Source: GCA-2733415 sp964276095 (GTDB lineage Bacteria > Bacteroidota > Bacteroidia > Flavobacteriales > Flavobacteriaceae). Taken from it: a DNA stretch of 64,000 bases. Below, piece after piece: positions 1 to 8,817 of the stretch; position 1 is the stretch's first letter, and each line of letters begins with the position of its first letter. Under the pieces are notes generated by a model, which searched no databases, was not told the origin of the DNA, and saw only the letters and a program-made list of their open reading frames with translations. The stretch lies in NCBI GenBank assembly GCA_964276095.1, contig CAXYDR010000001.1, forward strand, positions 434,001 through 498,000, read 5' to 3'. A program made the translations under genes and the position numbers.

Positions 1-1
1 G

Positions 2-1204
2 AAAACTGATACTGTTTTTAAGAAAAGAGTTTTAGAAAAAACAGAAGTAGATTTTCTAATGAGTTACTATACTCAAGACGGAGATCATGCAGCAGTTACT
101 GGAGGAATTGGTACTGAAAAACTAACTGATATTACCCCAACATTTATTGTCGCTTTGCCATTAAACGATGATGATATATTAACTGCTGAGGTTGGTATAT
201 CAGCATATACATCTGCATCGTCTAGTAATATAGATCCTTTTGACGGTAATGAACCTGCAAGTCCTTGGGTTGAATCATCTGGAGCTTCTGCTGCTGATAC
301 ATGGGTAAATGGTAATTTTGATTATAGCCATTCATCTGATGATAGAAATACGGTATTGGGAGCAAACTTAAGTGTAGCCTCAGAGTATGATTATTTCTCA
401 ATAGGTTTTGGAGGTCATTTGACTAAGTTATTTAATCAGAAAAACACAGAGGTTTCTTTGAAAGCTAATGTGTATATTGATACTTGGAATCCTCAATATC
501 CTGCTGAATTTAGAGCAGGTTTTACATCTTCAGCAGGGTACATTACAAATTATACTGAATTTGATAAATTAGGAAGAAATACCTATTCTTTATCTGTTTC
601 AGTATCTCAAATATTAACAAAGAAATTACAAGCTTCATTATTTTTGGATGTTGTACAGCAAAATGGATTACTTTCAGCACCTCATCAACGTGTTTATTTT
701 GCAGATAAAGCAGATTTTTTTATTGATGATTTTCATTTAGCTGATGATGTAGAACGTTTACCTGATACTCGTTTTAAACTGCCTATTGGTATGCGTTTAA
801 ATTATTTTATAAATGAGTATGTAACATTCAGATCATATTATAGATTATATACAGATAATTGGGGGATAACAGCGCATACTGCTGAAATTGAATTGCCAGT
901 AAAAATTACCAGGTCTTTTGCAGTAATCCCTACGTATAGATATTACACACAAACGGCAGCAGATTATTTTGCGGGTTATAATACCCATTTGTCTACTCAA
1001 AAGTTTTACACATCTGATTATGACTTATCAAAATTTAATAGCAATCAATATGGTATAGGATTACGATATACAGATGTATTCACGAAGCTGAAAATATTCA
1101 AATTTGGTCTGAAATCAATAAACTTAAAATACAGTAGTTATAATAGATCAGACGGATTAAAAGCAAGTATTATATCAGGGGGAGCAAAGTTCATTTTGGA
1201 TTAA
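2..1204 (+). CDS. DUF3570 family protein, C-terminal part (5' end outside window)
   Basis: The reading frame is open from the window edge, so the gene is cut at its 5' end; the ATG at 59 is internal. The first visible residues carry the DUF3570 signature (EVDFLMSYYTQDGDHAAVTG, then TSASSSNIDPFDG). The rest consists of alternating hydrophobic/aromatic strands, as expected for an outer-membrane beta-barrel. DUF3570 proteins of Bacteroidota usually follow a small DUF4266 lipoprotein and a thioredoxin/ApbE-type gene; those would lie upstream, outside the window. Function is unknown. The stop codon is one base from the stop of the convergent recG gene, with no terminator hairpin between them. Confidence 0.85.
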   Translation, partial: KTDTVFKKRVLEKTEVDFLMSYYTQDGDHAAVTGGIGTEKLTDITPTFIVALPLNDDDILTAEVGISAYTSASSSNIDPFDGNEPASPWVESSGASAADTWVNGNFDYSHSSDDRNTVLGANLSVASEYDYFSIGFGGHLTKLFNQKNTEVSLKANVYIDTWNPQYPAEFRAGFTSSAGYITNYTEFDKLGRNTYSLSVSVSQILTKKLQASLFLDVVQQNGLLSAPHQRVYFADKADFFIDDFHLADDVERLPDTRFKLPIGMRLNYFINEYVTFRSYYRLYTDNWGITAHTAEIELPVKITRSFAVIPTYRYYTQTAADYFAGYNTHLSTQKFYTSDYDLSKFNSNQYGIGLRYTDVFTKLKIFKFGLKSINLKYSSYNRSDGLKASIISGGAKFILD

Positions 1205-1205
1205 T

Positions 1206-3302
1206 TTAACTAATATAATTCCAAATATTCTTATGCTTTCCAATTTGATGATATGTGAATTTTAAAATCCCATTTTCTTCTTTAGAAAGAGATGGGTCAT
1301 CTTTTAAAATGGTCATAGCATAGTTTCTTGCTAGTTGAAGGATATCGTTATCTTTTATAATATCGGCTATTTTTAAGTTTAAAATACCACTTTGTTGCGT
1401 ACCCATTAAATCACCAGGTCCACGTAACTTTAAATCAACTTCTGCTAATTCAAATCCGTCATTTGTACGAACCATGGTTTCTAATCGAGTTTTTGCTTCA
1501 GTACTTAGTTTATAGCTAGTCATTAAAATACAGAAACTTTGCTCTGCACCTCTACCAACTCTACCTCTTAATTGATGTAGTTGTGATAAACCAAAACGTT
1601 CACTACTTTCAATAATCATCATACTTGCATTGGGAACATTCACTCCAACTTCAATAACGGTTGTGGCAACCATTATTTGTGTTTCTCCTTTGATAAAGCG
1701 TTGCATTTCAAATTCTTTATCCGCAGGTTTCATTTTACCATGCAGAATAGATATTTGGTAATCTGGTTTAGGGAAATCACGAGAAATACTTTCAAAACCA
1801 TCCATCAAATCTTTATAATCCAACTGTTCAGATTCTTGTATGAGTGGATAGACAATATAAACTTGTCTTCCTTTCTTTATTTCATCACGCATAAAAGCAA
1901 ATACTTTCAAACGATTACTGTCGAACCGATGTACAGTTTTAATTGCTTTTCTTCCTGGAGGTAATTCATCAATTATGGATATATCCAAATCGCCATATAA
2001 ACTCATGGCCAGTGTACGTGGTATAGGTGTAGCAGTCATTACTAATATATGCGGAGGGAAGGAGTTTTTCTTCCAAAGTTTAGCGCGTTGAGCTACTCCA
2101 AAACGATGTTGTTCATCAATAATTGCTAATCCAAGGTTTTTGAATTTTACCTTATCTTCTAAGATAGCATGGGTACCAATTAATAAATGTAAAGTACCGT
2201 CTTCTAATTCCTGATGAATTATTTTTCGTTGGGAAGTTTTAGTTGAACCTGTTAATAATCTTACGTTGATATCTAGTTCTTTTACAAGTTCAGTTATTCC
2301 ATGATAATGTTGTGTTGCTAGAATTTCTGTAGGAGCCATTAAAGTAGCTTGAAAATCATTATCAATTGCTAGCAGTATAGTCATTAAAGCAACAATTGTT
2401 TTTCCTGAACCAACATCACCCTGTAATAATCGGTTCATTTGAGCATTGCTCCCTAAATCATTTCTAATTTCTTTGATTACACGTTTTTGAGCTCCAGTAA
2501 GTTCAAATGGTAAATGGTTTTTATAGAATTCAGTAAATAATTCTCCTACTTGATCAAATGGAAAACCTTTAATCTTGTGCTTTCTGCTTATGTTTTTTAA
2601 AATTAATTGTAGCTGAATAAAAAACAACTCTTCAAACTTTAATCTGAATTGTGCTTTTGCAAGGAGTTCGGCACTTTTTGGAAAATGAATATTGAATACT
2701 GCTTCTGCTTTAGATATTAGCTTTAATTCATTTAAAAGTAATGGTGATAAAGTTTCTTGAAACCTCCCTCCAGTTTCCTGAAATAAAGTTTGCAATAACT
2801 TTATCATAGCTTTGTTACTAATCCCTTTATTTGAAAGTTTTTCAGTTGAAGGATATATTGCTTGCATTGCAGAACGAATACTAGCCTTATGTTCTGTAAG
2901 AAGCTCTAGTTCTGGGTGTGGTATTGAAAAACCATTAAACCAATTGCATTTTCCAAATATTACATATGGTACATTTAGTTTAATACTGTTCTTAATCCAC
3001 TTTTGGCCTTTAAACCAAACTAATTCAAGTGTACCTGTTTCATCTTGAAATGTTGCCACTAAACGTTTCCCACGTTTTTGCTCAACCATTTTTAAGTTGA
3101 TGATTTTCCCTACTAGTTGTACTTCCGCAGCATTACGTTGTAGTTGGTTTATTTTATAATATTTAGTTTTGTCTAAGTATCTATTTGGAAATAAGTTAAT
3201 TAAATCCTGGTACGTGAAAATTCCCAATTCCTTTTTAAGTAAATCGGCACGATTAGGTCCTACGCCCTTTAAATAGTCTATTGGAGTTTGTAGTGTATTC
3301 AA
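1206..3302 (-). CDS. recG: ATP-dependent DNA helicase RecG
   Basis: Superfamily 2 helicase that remodels stalled replication forks and branch-migrates Holliday junctions. At 698 aa it has the normal RecG length. The N-terminal wedge/OB region (about 1-230) contains an HhH-like start (YLKGVGPNRA) and the OB fold. Walker A is GDVGSGKT with Lys301, and motif II is DEQH at 396-399 followed by RFGVAQR. The TRG-type C-terminal region includes QLRGRVGRG and LRGPGDLMGTQQSG, which is RecG-specific. It is a single gene transcribed against the DUF3570 gene. Confidence 0.97.
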   Translation of the reverse strand: MNTLQTPIDYLKGVGPNRADLLKKELGIFTYQDLINLFPNRYLDKTKYYKINQLQRNAAEVQLVGKIINLKMVEQKRGKRLVATFQDETGTLELVWFKGQKWIKNSIKLNVPYVIFGKCNWFNGFSIPHPELELLTEHKASIRSAMQAIYPSTEKLSNKGISNKAMIKLLQTLFQETGGRFQETLSPLLLNELKLISKAEAVFNIHFPKSAELLAKAQFRLKFEELFFIQLQLILKNISRKHKIKGFPFDQVGELFTEFYKNHLPFELTGAQKRVIKEIRNDLGSNAQMNRLLQGDVGSGKTIVALMTILLAIDNDFQATLMAPTEILATQHYHGITELVKELDINVRLLTGSTKTSQRKIIHQELEDGTLHLLIGTHAILEDKVKFKNLGLAIIDEQHRFGVAQRAKLWKKNSFPPHILVMTATPIPRTLAMSLYGDLDISIIDELPPGRKAIKTVHRFDSNRLKVFAFMRDEIKKGRQVYIVYPLIQESEQLDYKDLMDGFESISRDFPKPDYQISILHGKMKPADKEFEMQRFIKGETQIMVATTVIEVGVNVPNASMMIIESSERFGLSQLHQLRGRVGRGAEQSFCILMTSYKLSTEAKTRLETMVRTNDGFELAEVDLKLRGPGDLMGTQQSGILNLKIADIIKDNDILQLARNYAMTILKDDPSLSKEENGILKFTYHQIGKHKNIWNYIS

Positions 3303-3473
3303 AATTCTACACGGTTTATAAAATCAAATATATACAGAATTATAACAAATAAAAAGGTTTTCGGTCATATGTTACTTATCCCTGTTTCCGTGCCGTTTAC
3401 CCCATGTTTTTTATCATAAAGCTTATTTATTGTATACTTGTTTATTGATTTTAACCCAGTTTAATTATATAAT

Positions 3474-5195
3474 ATGATGAAAAAAAAGAATTTTATAAAA
3501 GTAGCTACGTTCTGTTTTTTTGCATTCCTAATTGTTTTAAATTCTTGTAAAGAGGATGAAGCAGCTGTATTGCCAACAACACCAGCTATTCCAGTCTTAC
3601 TGTCTACTAGTAATGGCGTAGTAATTAATGAGCTACTTTTTGGTTCAACAGTTAATGGAAGTGTTTCTGTAAGTAAAAGTATTACATTGAAAACAGCTAA
3701 CTTATTAAACTCCGTTGAAGCAACTGTTACCGAGCATTTTGAAATTTCAAAGAATAATACTGATTTTAGTAATTCACTTACTTTAACAGCGGAAGATTTA
3801 AATGTAGCTAATTTTTTATTATACATAAGGTTTGCACCTACAATAGCAACACTGGGAGAAATTACCGGAGATTTATTATTTACTTCGGATGATTTCGTTG
3901 ATGTAACAGTAAACTTAAAAGGGAACTCTTTGGAGATTCCGAGAGAGATTCAAACAATAGGATCAGTAAATGATTTTGGATCAGTAACAGTAGCTACATT
4001 AAGTACAGCACAAGTGATTCAGGTAAAAGGATTAGATTTAGAAAATGATGTAACTGCTACTATAGCTGGTTTATTTGAGATATCTAAAGACGATATTACG
4101 TATTCAAATTCAGTTAATTATACATATGGAGCTATTAACACAACTGAAGAGAATTTATATATTCGTTTTAAACCGGGAGCTACTGATTTGGGAGTTTTAA
4201 CCGGGACATTAACGTTGTCTGCTGTTGGAGTTGATGATGTAGTTATTAATGTTTCAGGAACAGGAGTTGCAATAACACATAATTATGGAACTTTTAATCA
4301 AGAAGGCTTAGCTTTTGGTGGAGGTTACGATCAGTCAGCTACTCAAACATTTACATTGCATTCAGATTTAACTAATATTGCGCAAATAAAAATGTTTGTA
4401 CAAATTGATTGTCCTAGTTCTGGTTGTGATGATTGGGATAGATTTGCTAATGTTAAAATAAATGATGTTAGTTCAGGAGATTGGTACGAATTAGGGCGTT
4501 ATGTAACACCTTATTGGACCGGTACTCAACAATTAGATAGAGGGCTAGAATTTGATGTTACTGATTTTAAATCATTATTAACAGGTTCAGTGGAATTGAA
4601 AATTTATATCGAAAACTGGACTACTAAAGCCGATTTGATAACCGTAGATTTTGATTTTATTGAAGGTATTCCTGATTATCCTTACTATTCAGTGGCAGGA
4701 GTATTACAATATAATAATAATTCAATTGACGGTGTTCCTTACGGAGTAGCGCATAGTTTTGATTTAGATAAGTCAATAACGATACCTGCTAACGCTGAGA
4801 GTACGCACTTACGTTCTGTTATTTCAGGTTGGGGACATGCAACTGGAAATCCGGGTACTAATTGTGCAGAATGGTGTTTTAAAACACATGATGTAAAAAT
4901 TAACGGTACTAATACATTCCAACATTATATGGGGGCGTTAGGTTGTGCATCAAACCCAATAAGTAATCAATCTCCAGGTAACTGGCAGCCAAATAGAGCT
5001 GGTTGGTGTCCTGGAATGGAAGTGCCAACTAGAATAGACGCTTTTTCATCTACAATGGCTGGAAGTATGTTTACTTTTGAATATGATTATGAAGATTGGA
5101 CTAATAATATGGGTAATGGAAGTGCGTATTATGCAACTTCTACATATGTAGTTGTTAAGAGTAGTACCCCAATTACAAAACCAATAGTTAACTAA
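3474..5195 (+). CDS. PNGase F-type peptide-N-glycosidase lipoprotein with two N-terminal beta domains
   Basis: Predicted to cleave N-glycans from glycoprotein asparagines outside the cell. Residues 1-25 are a lipoprotein signal (lipobox LNSC, Cys25). Residues ~40-155 and ~156-265 are two related choice-of-anchor/HYDIN-like beta domains sharing the pattern FEISK...YIRF.P...LG..TG. From ~269 to the end is the catalytic pair of PNGase F jelly rolls, very close to the Elizabethkingia enzyme. The three acidic residues important in PNGase F (Asp60, Glu118, Glu206) align with Asp322 (CDDWDR), Glu380 (IYIENW) and Glu466 (CAEWCF). The paired cysteines and WGHA are also kept. The gene stands alone and ends at a strong terminator. 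The lipid anchor and the two extra N-terminal domains are additions to the minimal secreted enzyme. Confidence 0.93.
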   Translation: MMKKKNFIKVATFCFFAFLIVLNSCKEDEAAVLPTTPAIPVLLSTSNGVVINELLFGSTVNGSVSVSKSITLKTANLLNSVEATVTEHFEISKNNTDFSNSLTLTAEDLNVANFLLYIRFAPTIATLGEITGDLLFTSDDFVDVTVNLKGNSLEIPREIQTIGSVNDFGSVTVATLSTAQVIQVKGLDLENDVTATIAGLFEISKDDITYSNSVNYTYGAINTTEENLYIRFKPGATDLGVLTGTLTLSAVGVDDVVINVSGTGVAITHNYGTFNQEGLAFGGGYDQSATQTFTLHSDLTNIAQIKMFVQIDCPSSGCDDWDRFANVKINDVSSGDWYELGRYVTPYWTGTQQLDRGLEFDVTDFKSLLTGSVELKIYIENWTTKADLITVDFDFIEGIPDYPYYSVAGVLQYNNNSIDGVPYGVAHSFDLDKSITIPANAESTHLRSVISGWGHATGNPGTNCAEWCFKTHDVKINGTNTFQHYMGALGCASNPISNQSPGNWQPNRAGWCPGMEVPTRIDAFSSTMAGSMFTFEYDYEDWTNNMGNGSAYYATSTYVVVKSSTPITKPIVN

Positions 5196-5213
5196 TAGCA
5201 TAATAAATATAGT

Positions 5214-5249
5214 AAAGCGCAATACTTTTTAGTATTGCGCTTTTTTTTT
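5214..5249 (+). terminator. Rho-independent terminator after PNGase F gene
   Basis: A 13-bp perfect stem (AAAGCGCAATACT / AGTATTGCGCTTT) with a four-T loop is followed by a run of T. It lies just 3' of the PNGase F stop and before the M1 peptidase start. Confidence 0.9.
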
Positions 5250-5275
5250 GGAGTAGATTTTGATAGATTTATCTT

Positions 5276-7186
5276 ATGAGAATAATTCAACTACTTTTTT
5301 TACTTTTTTTTGTTAACTATTCTATAGCACAGCAAACACAATATGTTGATTTTTTAACCTGTAAAGCTGAAATAATGCCTTTGCCAATTAAAAAGGAGGT
5401 GAGAGGAATTGTTAGCTATACATTTAAAATAAAGAAGGCTATTGATTCTATCTACATTGATGCTAAGAAAATGACATTTAATAAGGTGTATCTGAAAAAT
5501 AGAAAAGCATCCTATAAAGTCACTAATGATAAGTTATGGTTATTTAATAATTTTAAAGAGGGAAAAGAATACACGGTTACATTTAATTATGAAGCTCGAC
5601 CAAAAAAAGCAATGTATTTTATTGATTGGGAATATCAATCAATCTCAGAAGCAAATCCGCAAATTTGGACGCAAGGACAAGGGAAGGATAACTCCAATTG
5701 GATTCCGAGTTTTGATGATATGAATGAAAAAGTAGCGTTTGATTTATCTATTTCTTTCGATGAAAATTATAAAGTAATTACTAACGGAAAATTAATTTCT
5801 AAACAGCAGAAAACCAATTCCATTAATACTTGGAAATATGATATGCTACAACCTATGAGTAGTTATTTATTAGCTGTCGTAATTGGAAAATATAATAAAA
5901 AGAAGGAAGTTTCAAAAAGCGGAATTCCTTTAGAAATGTATTACTACCCTAAGGATTCCTATAAATCTGAACCTACATACAGGTATTCTAAGCAAATATT
6001 TGATTTTTTAGAAGAAGAAATAGGGGTTCCGTATCCTTGGCAAATTTATAAACAAGTTCCCGTAAAAGATTTTCTATATGCAGGAATGGAAAACACGAGT
6101 GCTACCATATTTTCAGATGCCTTTGTGGTGGATAGCACTGCTTTTGTAGATAAGAATTATGTAAATGTAAATGCTCATGAGTTAGCTCATCAATGGTTTG
6201 GTGATTTGGTTACAGAAACACATGGAACTCATCATTGGTTGCAAGAAGGTTTCGCGACTTACTATGCTCTGTTAGCTGAAAAAGATATTTTTGGAGATGA
6301 TTATTATTATCATAAATTATATGAAACTTCAAAACAGTTAATAAAAGCTCAGGAAACGGATACTATACCCTTAATGAATTCAAAAGCGAGTAGTTTAACT
6401 TTTTATCAAAAAGGAGCTTGGGCATTACTTAATTTGAGAGAAGAAGTAGGAGATAGTATTTTTAAAGTTTCTATCAAAAAATATTTACAAAAGCATCAAT
6501 TTAAAAACGTAGAGACAAATGATTTCATAAGTATTGTTGAAGCAGAAAGTAAACAAGATTTAAGTGAGTTTGTAAATACGTGGTTGTTATCAAATAAATT
6601 CACAACAAAATATTCCGATGAAATATTAAAAAGAATAAATAAAAAATCTGTTTTTTATCAACTGATAAAAGAAAGTGAAACAGACTCATTATCGCTGCAT
6701 AATTGGTCTATAAAAGATAAGGATTTGAAAATTCGTCAAGTTTTGTCTGAGAAGTTTCAAAGAATACCTGTAGTATATAAATCAGAATATGAAAGTTTAT
6801 TAAAAGACGAATCCTATCAAACTATTGAAACTTCATTATTAAGTTTATGGTTGAGTTTCCCAGAGAATAGAAAGCAATACTTAGATACTACTGAAGCTAT
6901 TATTGGTTTTAATGATAAAAACATTAGGACGTTGTGGTTAACACTAGCTTTAAATACAAAGGGATTTGAAAAAATTAAATATAAAGGATTTTATGATGAA
7001 TTAGTTAGCTATACAAAACCTGTACACCATTTTGAAGTACGTAGAAATGCATTTCAATATTTAAATAATTTGAGGTTAATCAACTCAACTGTTTTGCAGA
7101 ACTTGCAACAAGCCACAAAGCATCATAATTGGCGTTTCAGGTCCTATTGTAAAAAACTGTTTAATGAATTAAATAAACAGGGTTAA
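5276..7186 (+). CDS. M1 family metallo-aminopeptidase, secreted
   Basis: Zinc aminopeptidase of the gluzincin M1 family, removing N-terminal residues from peptides. A Sec signal peptide occupies residues 1-18 (ends SIAQ). The N-terminal beta domain spans ~20-200. The exopeptidase motif appears as YAGMENTSA. The zinc site is HELAH at 301-305 with the third ligand Glu324 (WLQEGFATYY), giving the canonical HExxH-x18-E spacing. The C-terminal helical part is shorter than in aminopeptidase N (636 aa total against ~850). It follows the PNGase F terminator and is probably transcribed alone. Confidence 0.93.
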   Translation: MRIIQLLFLLFFVNYSIAQQTQYVDFLTCKAEIMPLPIKKEVRGIVSYTFKIKKAIDSIYIDAKKMTFNKVYLKNRKASYKVTNDKLWLFNNFKEGKEYTVTFNYEARPKKAMYFIDWEYQSISEANPQIWTQGQGKDNSNWIPSFDDMNEKVAFDLSISFDENYKVITNGKLISKQQKTNSINTWKYDMLQPMSSYLLAVVIGKYNKKKEVSKSGIPLEMYYYPKDSYKSEPTYRYSKQIFDFLEEEIGVPYPWQIYKQVPVKDFLYAGMENTSATIFSDAFVVDSTAFVDKNYVNVNAHELAHQWFGDLVTETHGTHHWLQEGFATYYALLAEKDIFGDDYYYHKLYETSKQLIKAQETDTIPLMNSKASSLTFYQKGAWALLNLREEVGDSIFKVSIKKYLQKHQFKNVETNDFISIVEAESKQDLSEFVNTWLLSNKFTTKYSDEILKRINKKSVFYQLIKESETDSLSLHNWSIKDKDLKIRQVLSEKFQRIPVVYKSEYESLLKDESYQTIETSLLSLWLSFPENRKQYLDTTEAIIGFNDKNIRTLWLTLALNTKGFEKIKYKGFYDELVSYTKPVHHFEVRRNAFQYLNNLRLINSTVLQNLQQATKHHNWRFRSYCKKLFNELNKQG

Positions 7187-7198
7187 TTCAGTTATCTA

Positions 7199-7206
7199 TA
7201 TATTTG
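7199..7206 (+). promoter_or_regulatory. Candidate Bacteroidota -7 promoter box for the patatin gene
   Basis: TATATTTG matches the Bacteroidota -7 consensus TAnnTTTG and lies 47 bases upstream of the patatin start codon. I see no convincing -33 TTG element at the right distance, so this is tentative. Confidence 0.35.
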
Positions 7207-7252
7207 TTCTCTAAAAATATATACTTTATCTTTAAGTAACTAAACACAATTC

Positions 7253-8173
7253 ATGAAAGCATTAGTAATATCAGGTGGTGGGAGTAAAGGAGCATTTGCA
7301 GGAGGAGTGGCCGAATATCTTATTAATGAAAAAAAACGAGAATACGATTTGTATTTGGGCTCTTCAACAGGGAGTTTGTTAATTCCTAATCTTGCATTAT
7401 CTAATATTGAAAAAATGCATGGGATCTATACGAATGTTAATCAACATAGTATATTCAGTTTATCACCATTTAAAGTGCGTTATAAAAAAGGGGAGGAGTT
7501 TATTCAAATTCATCACTTAAATGTATTGTTACAATTGATAAAAGGAAAAAGAACCTTTGGGGAGAGTAAAAGATTAAAAGGCTTAATTAAAAACAGTTTT
7601 TCTATTACAGAGTTTGAGGAATTAAAAAACTCTGATAAAGACGTTATTGTAACTGTCACCAATTTAACTTTGAATAAGGTAGAATACAAGTCAATTAAAG
7701 ATTTTAGTTATGTAGAATTCTGTGATTGGATTTGGATTTCCTGTAATTATGTACCTTTTATGAGTTTGGTGAAAAAAGACGAATTTGAGTATGCTGATGG
7801 TGGGTTTTCTTGTGTAGTTCCTATTAGAGAAGCAATTTTACGAGGTGCAACTGAAATTGATGCAATAATATTAGATACGGAAGCATTTACCTACAGAAAA
7901 TCAATAGGTGGAAATCCATTTTCGCTAATGGTCGATTTGTTTGATGGGATATTGGATCAAGTAGAAAAAAAGGATATTGCTTTAGGGAAACTAAGTGCAA
8001 AACATAATGGTGTAACCTTAAATCTATATCATACACCAACAAAATTAACTGATAATTCATTGATATTTAATAAAAAACAAATGACTCAATGGTGGAGTCA
8101 AGGCTATGAGTACGCCAAATATAAATTGGAAAGTGATAGTGAGCTAGATTATGAAGCCGTTTTAAATTCTTAA
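7253..8173 (+). CDS. Patatin-like phospholipase
   Basis: Predicted lipid acyl hydrolase using a Ser-Asp dyad. The oxyanion-hole motif is at the start (SGGGSKGAFAGG). The nucleophile elbow is GSSTG in LYLGSSTGSLL, and the dyad aspartate is in ADGGFSCVVPI. No signal peptide is visible, so it is likely cytoplasmic or peripheral to the inner membrane. At 306 aa it is a minimal single-domain patatin. It is flanked downstream by a bidirectional terminator and is probably monocistronic. Confidence 0.9.
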   Translation: MKALVISGGGSKGAFAGGVAEYLINEKKREYDLYLGSSTGSLLIPNLALSNIEKMHGIYTNVNQHSIFSLSPFKVRYKKGEEFIQIHHLNVLLQLIKGKRTFGESKRLKGLIKNSFSITEFEELKNSDKDVIVTVTNLTLNKVEYKSIKDFSYVEFCDWIWISCNYVPFMSLVKKDEFEYADGGFSCVVPIREAILRGATEIDAIILDTEAFTYRKSIGGNPFSLMVDLFDGILDQVEKKDIALGKLSAKHNGVTLNLYHTPTKLTDNSLIFNKKQMTQWWSQGYEYAKYKLESDSELDYEAVLNS

Positions 8174-8190
8174 GATTAATTAATGTACTT

Positions 8191-8237
8191 AAAAAAGCCT
8201 TTAAAAAATATGACACATATTTTTTAAAGGCTTTTTT
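8191..8237. terminator. Bidirectional terminator
   Basis: Inverted repeat AAAAAAGCCTTTAAAAAATA with its near-perfect complement ending in a T run. It lies between the convergent patatin gene and the DUF7935-like gene and would serve both strands. Confidence 0.88.
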
Positions 8238-8265
8238 AAATCGACAATATATGACTGCAAGCGGA

Positions 8266-8790
8266 TTAAAATAATTCGCTTACTTCATTTTTAATAAAAG
8301 CCATTCCAGTTTCAGAAGGCGAAGCTTTTTCTAATAAACTTGTTAATATTAATTCACGTAATTTATCAGCGTCTTTAATTTCTGGATTTGCAGCAGTAGT
8401 TCTGATAATTTGCATCGTTGTACTTTTTGCAGTTTTAATTACATTCCAACATTCATCACTAATGTAAATTTGTTGTGCTAAATTATGTTCAAACTCTTGT
8501 TCAATACTTGCTGTAAGTAATTGTTGATAATTTAACTTGTCATTACTTAACGGACTAACTCTTAATAAAAGGTTAGAAGGATTTACACGCTCTAAGAACA
8601 ATGCCATACGTTCATACGCTTGTAAACGCAATGGTAAAGCAGTTTTTTGAGCTTCTTTCTGTATCAAATATCTACGTCTTCCTTCCTCGTTTTTAGTATG
8701 TCTTTTGAAAAACAAATATGCTACACCTCCTGTTATGATTGCAGGAAAAAGAAATAATATAAACTCAACTAACTTTTGATAATCCATCAT
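8266..8790 (-). CDS. Conserved membrane-anchored protein (DUF7935-like)
   Basis: The protein has 174 residues. One N-terminal transmembrane helix (about 8-28, FILFLFPAIITGGVAYLFF) is followed by a basic juxtamembrane stretch (KRHTKNEEGRRR) and a soluble helical domain. I recognise it as the conserved flavobacterial family labelled DUF7935; function is unknown. It starts 27 bases downstream of the glutamate-synthase-like gene on the same strand, so the two are probably co-transcribed. Confidence 0.7.
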   Translation of the reverse strand: MMDYQKLVEFILFLFPAIITGGVAYLFFKRHTKNEEGRRRYLIQKEAQKTALPLRLQAYERMALFLERVNPSNLLLRVSPLSNDKLNYQQLLTASIEQEFEHNLAQQIYISDECWNVIKTAKSTTMQIIRTTAANPEIKDADKLRELILTSLLEKASPSETGMAFIKNEVSELF

Positions 8791-8817
8791 TTGAAATAAT
8801 TTTTGCTAAAAATAAAC

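Noticed and set aside
3461..3826. 121-codon minus-strand reading frame
   Set aside because: Antisense shadow of the PNGase F gene with low-complexity composition.
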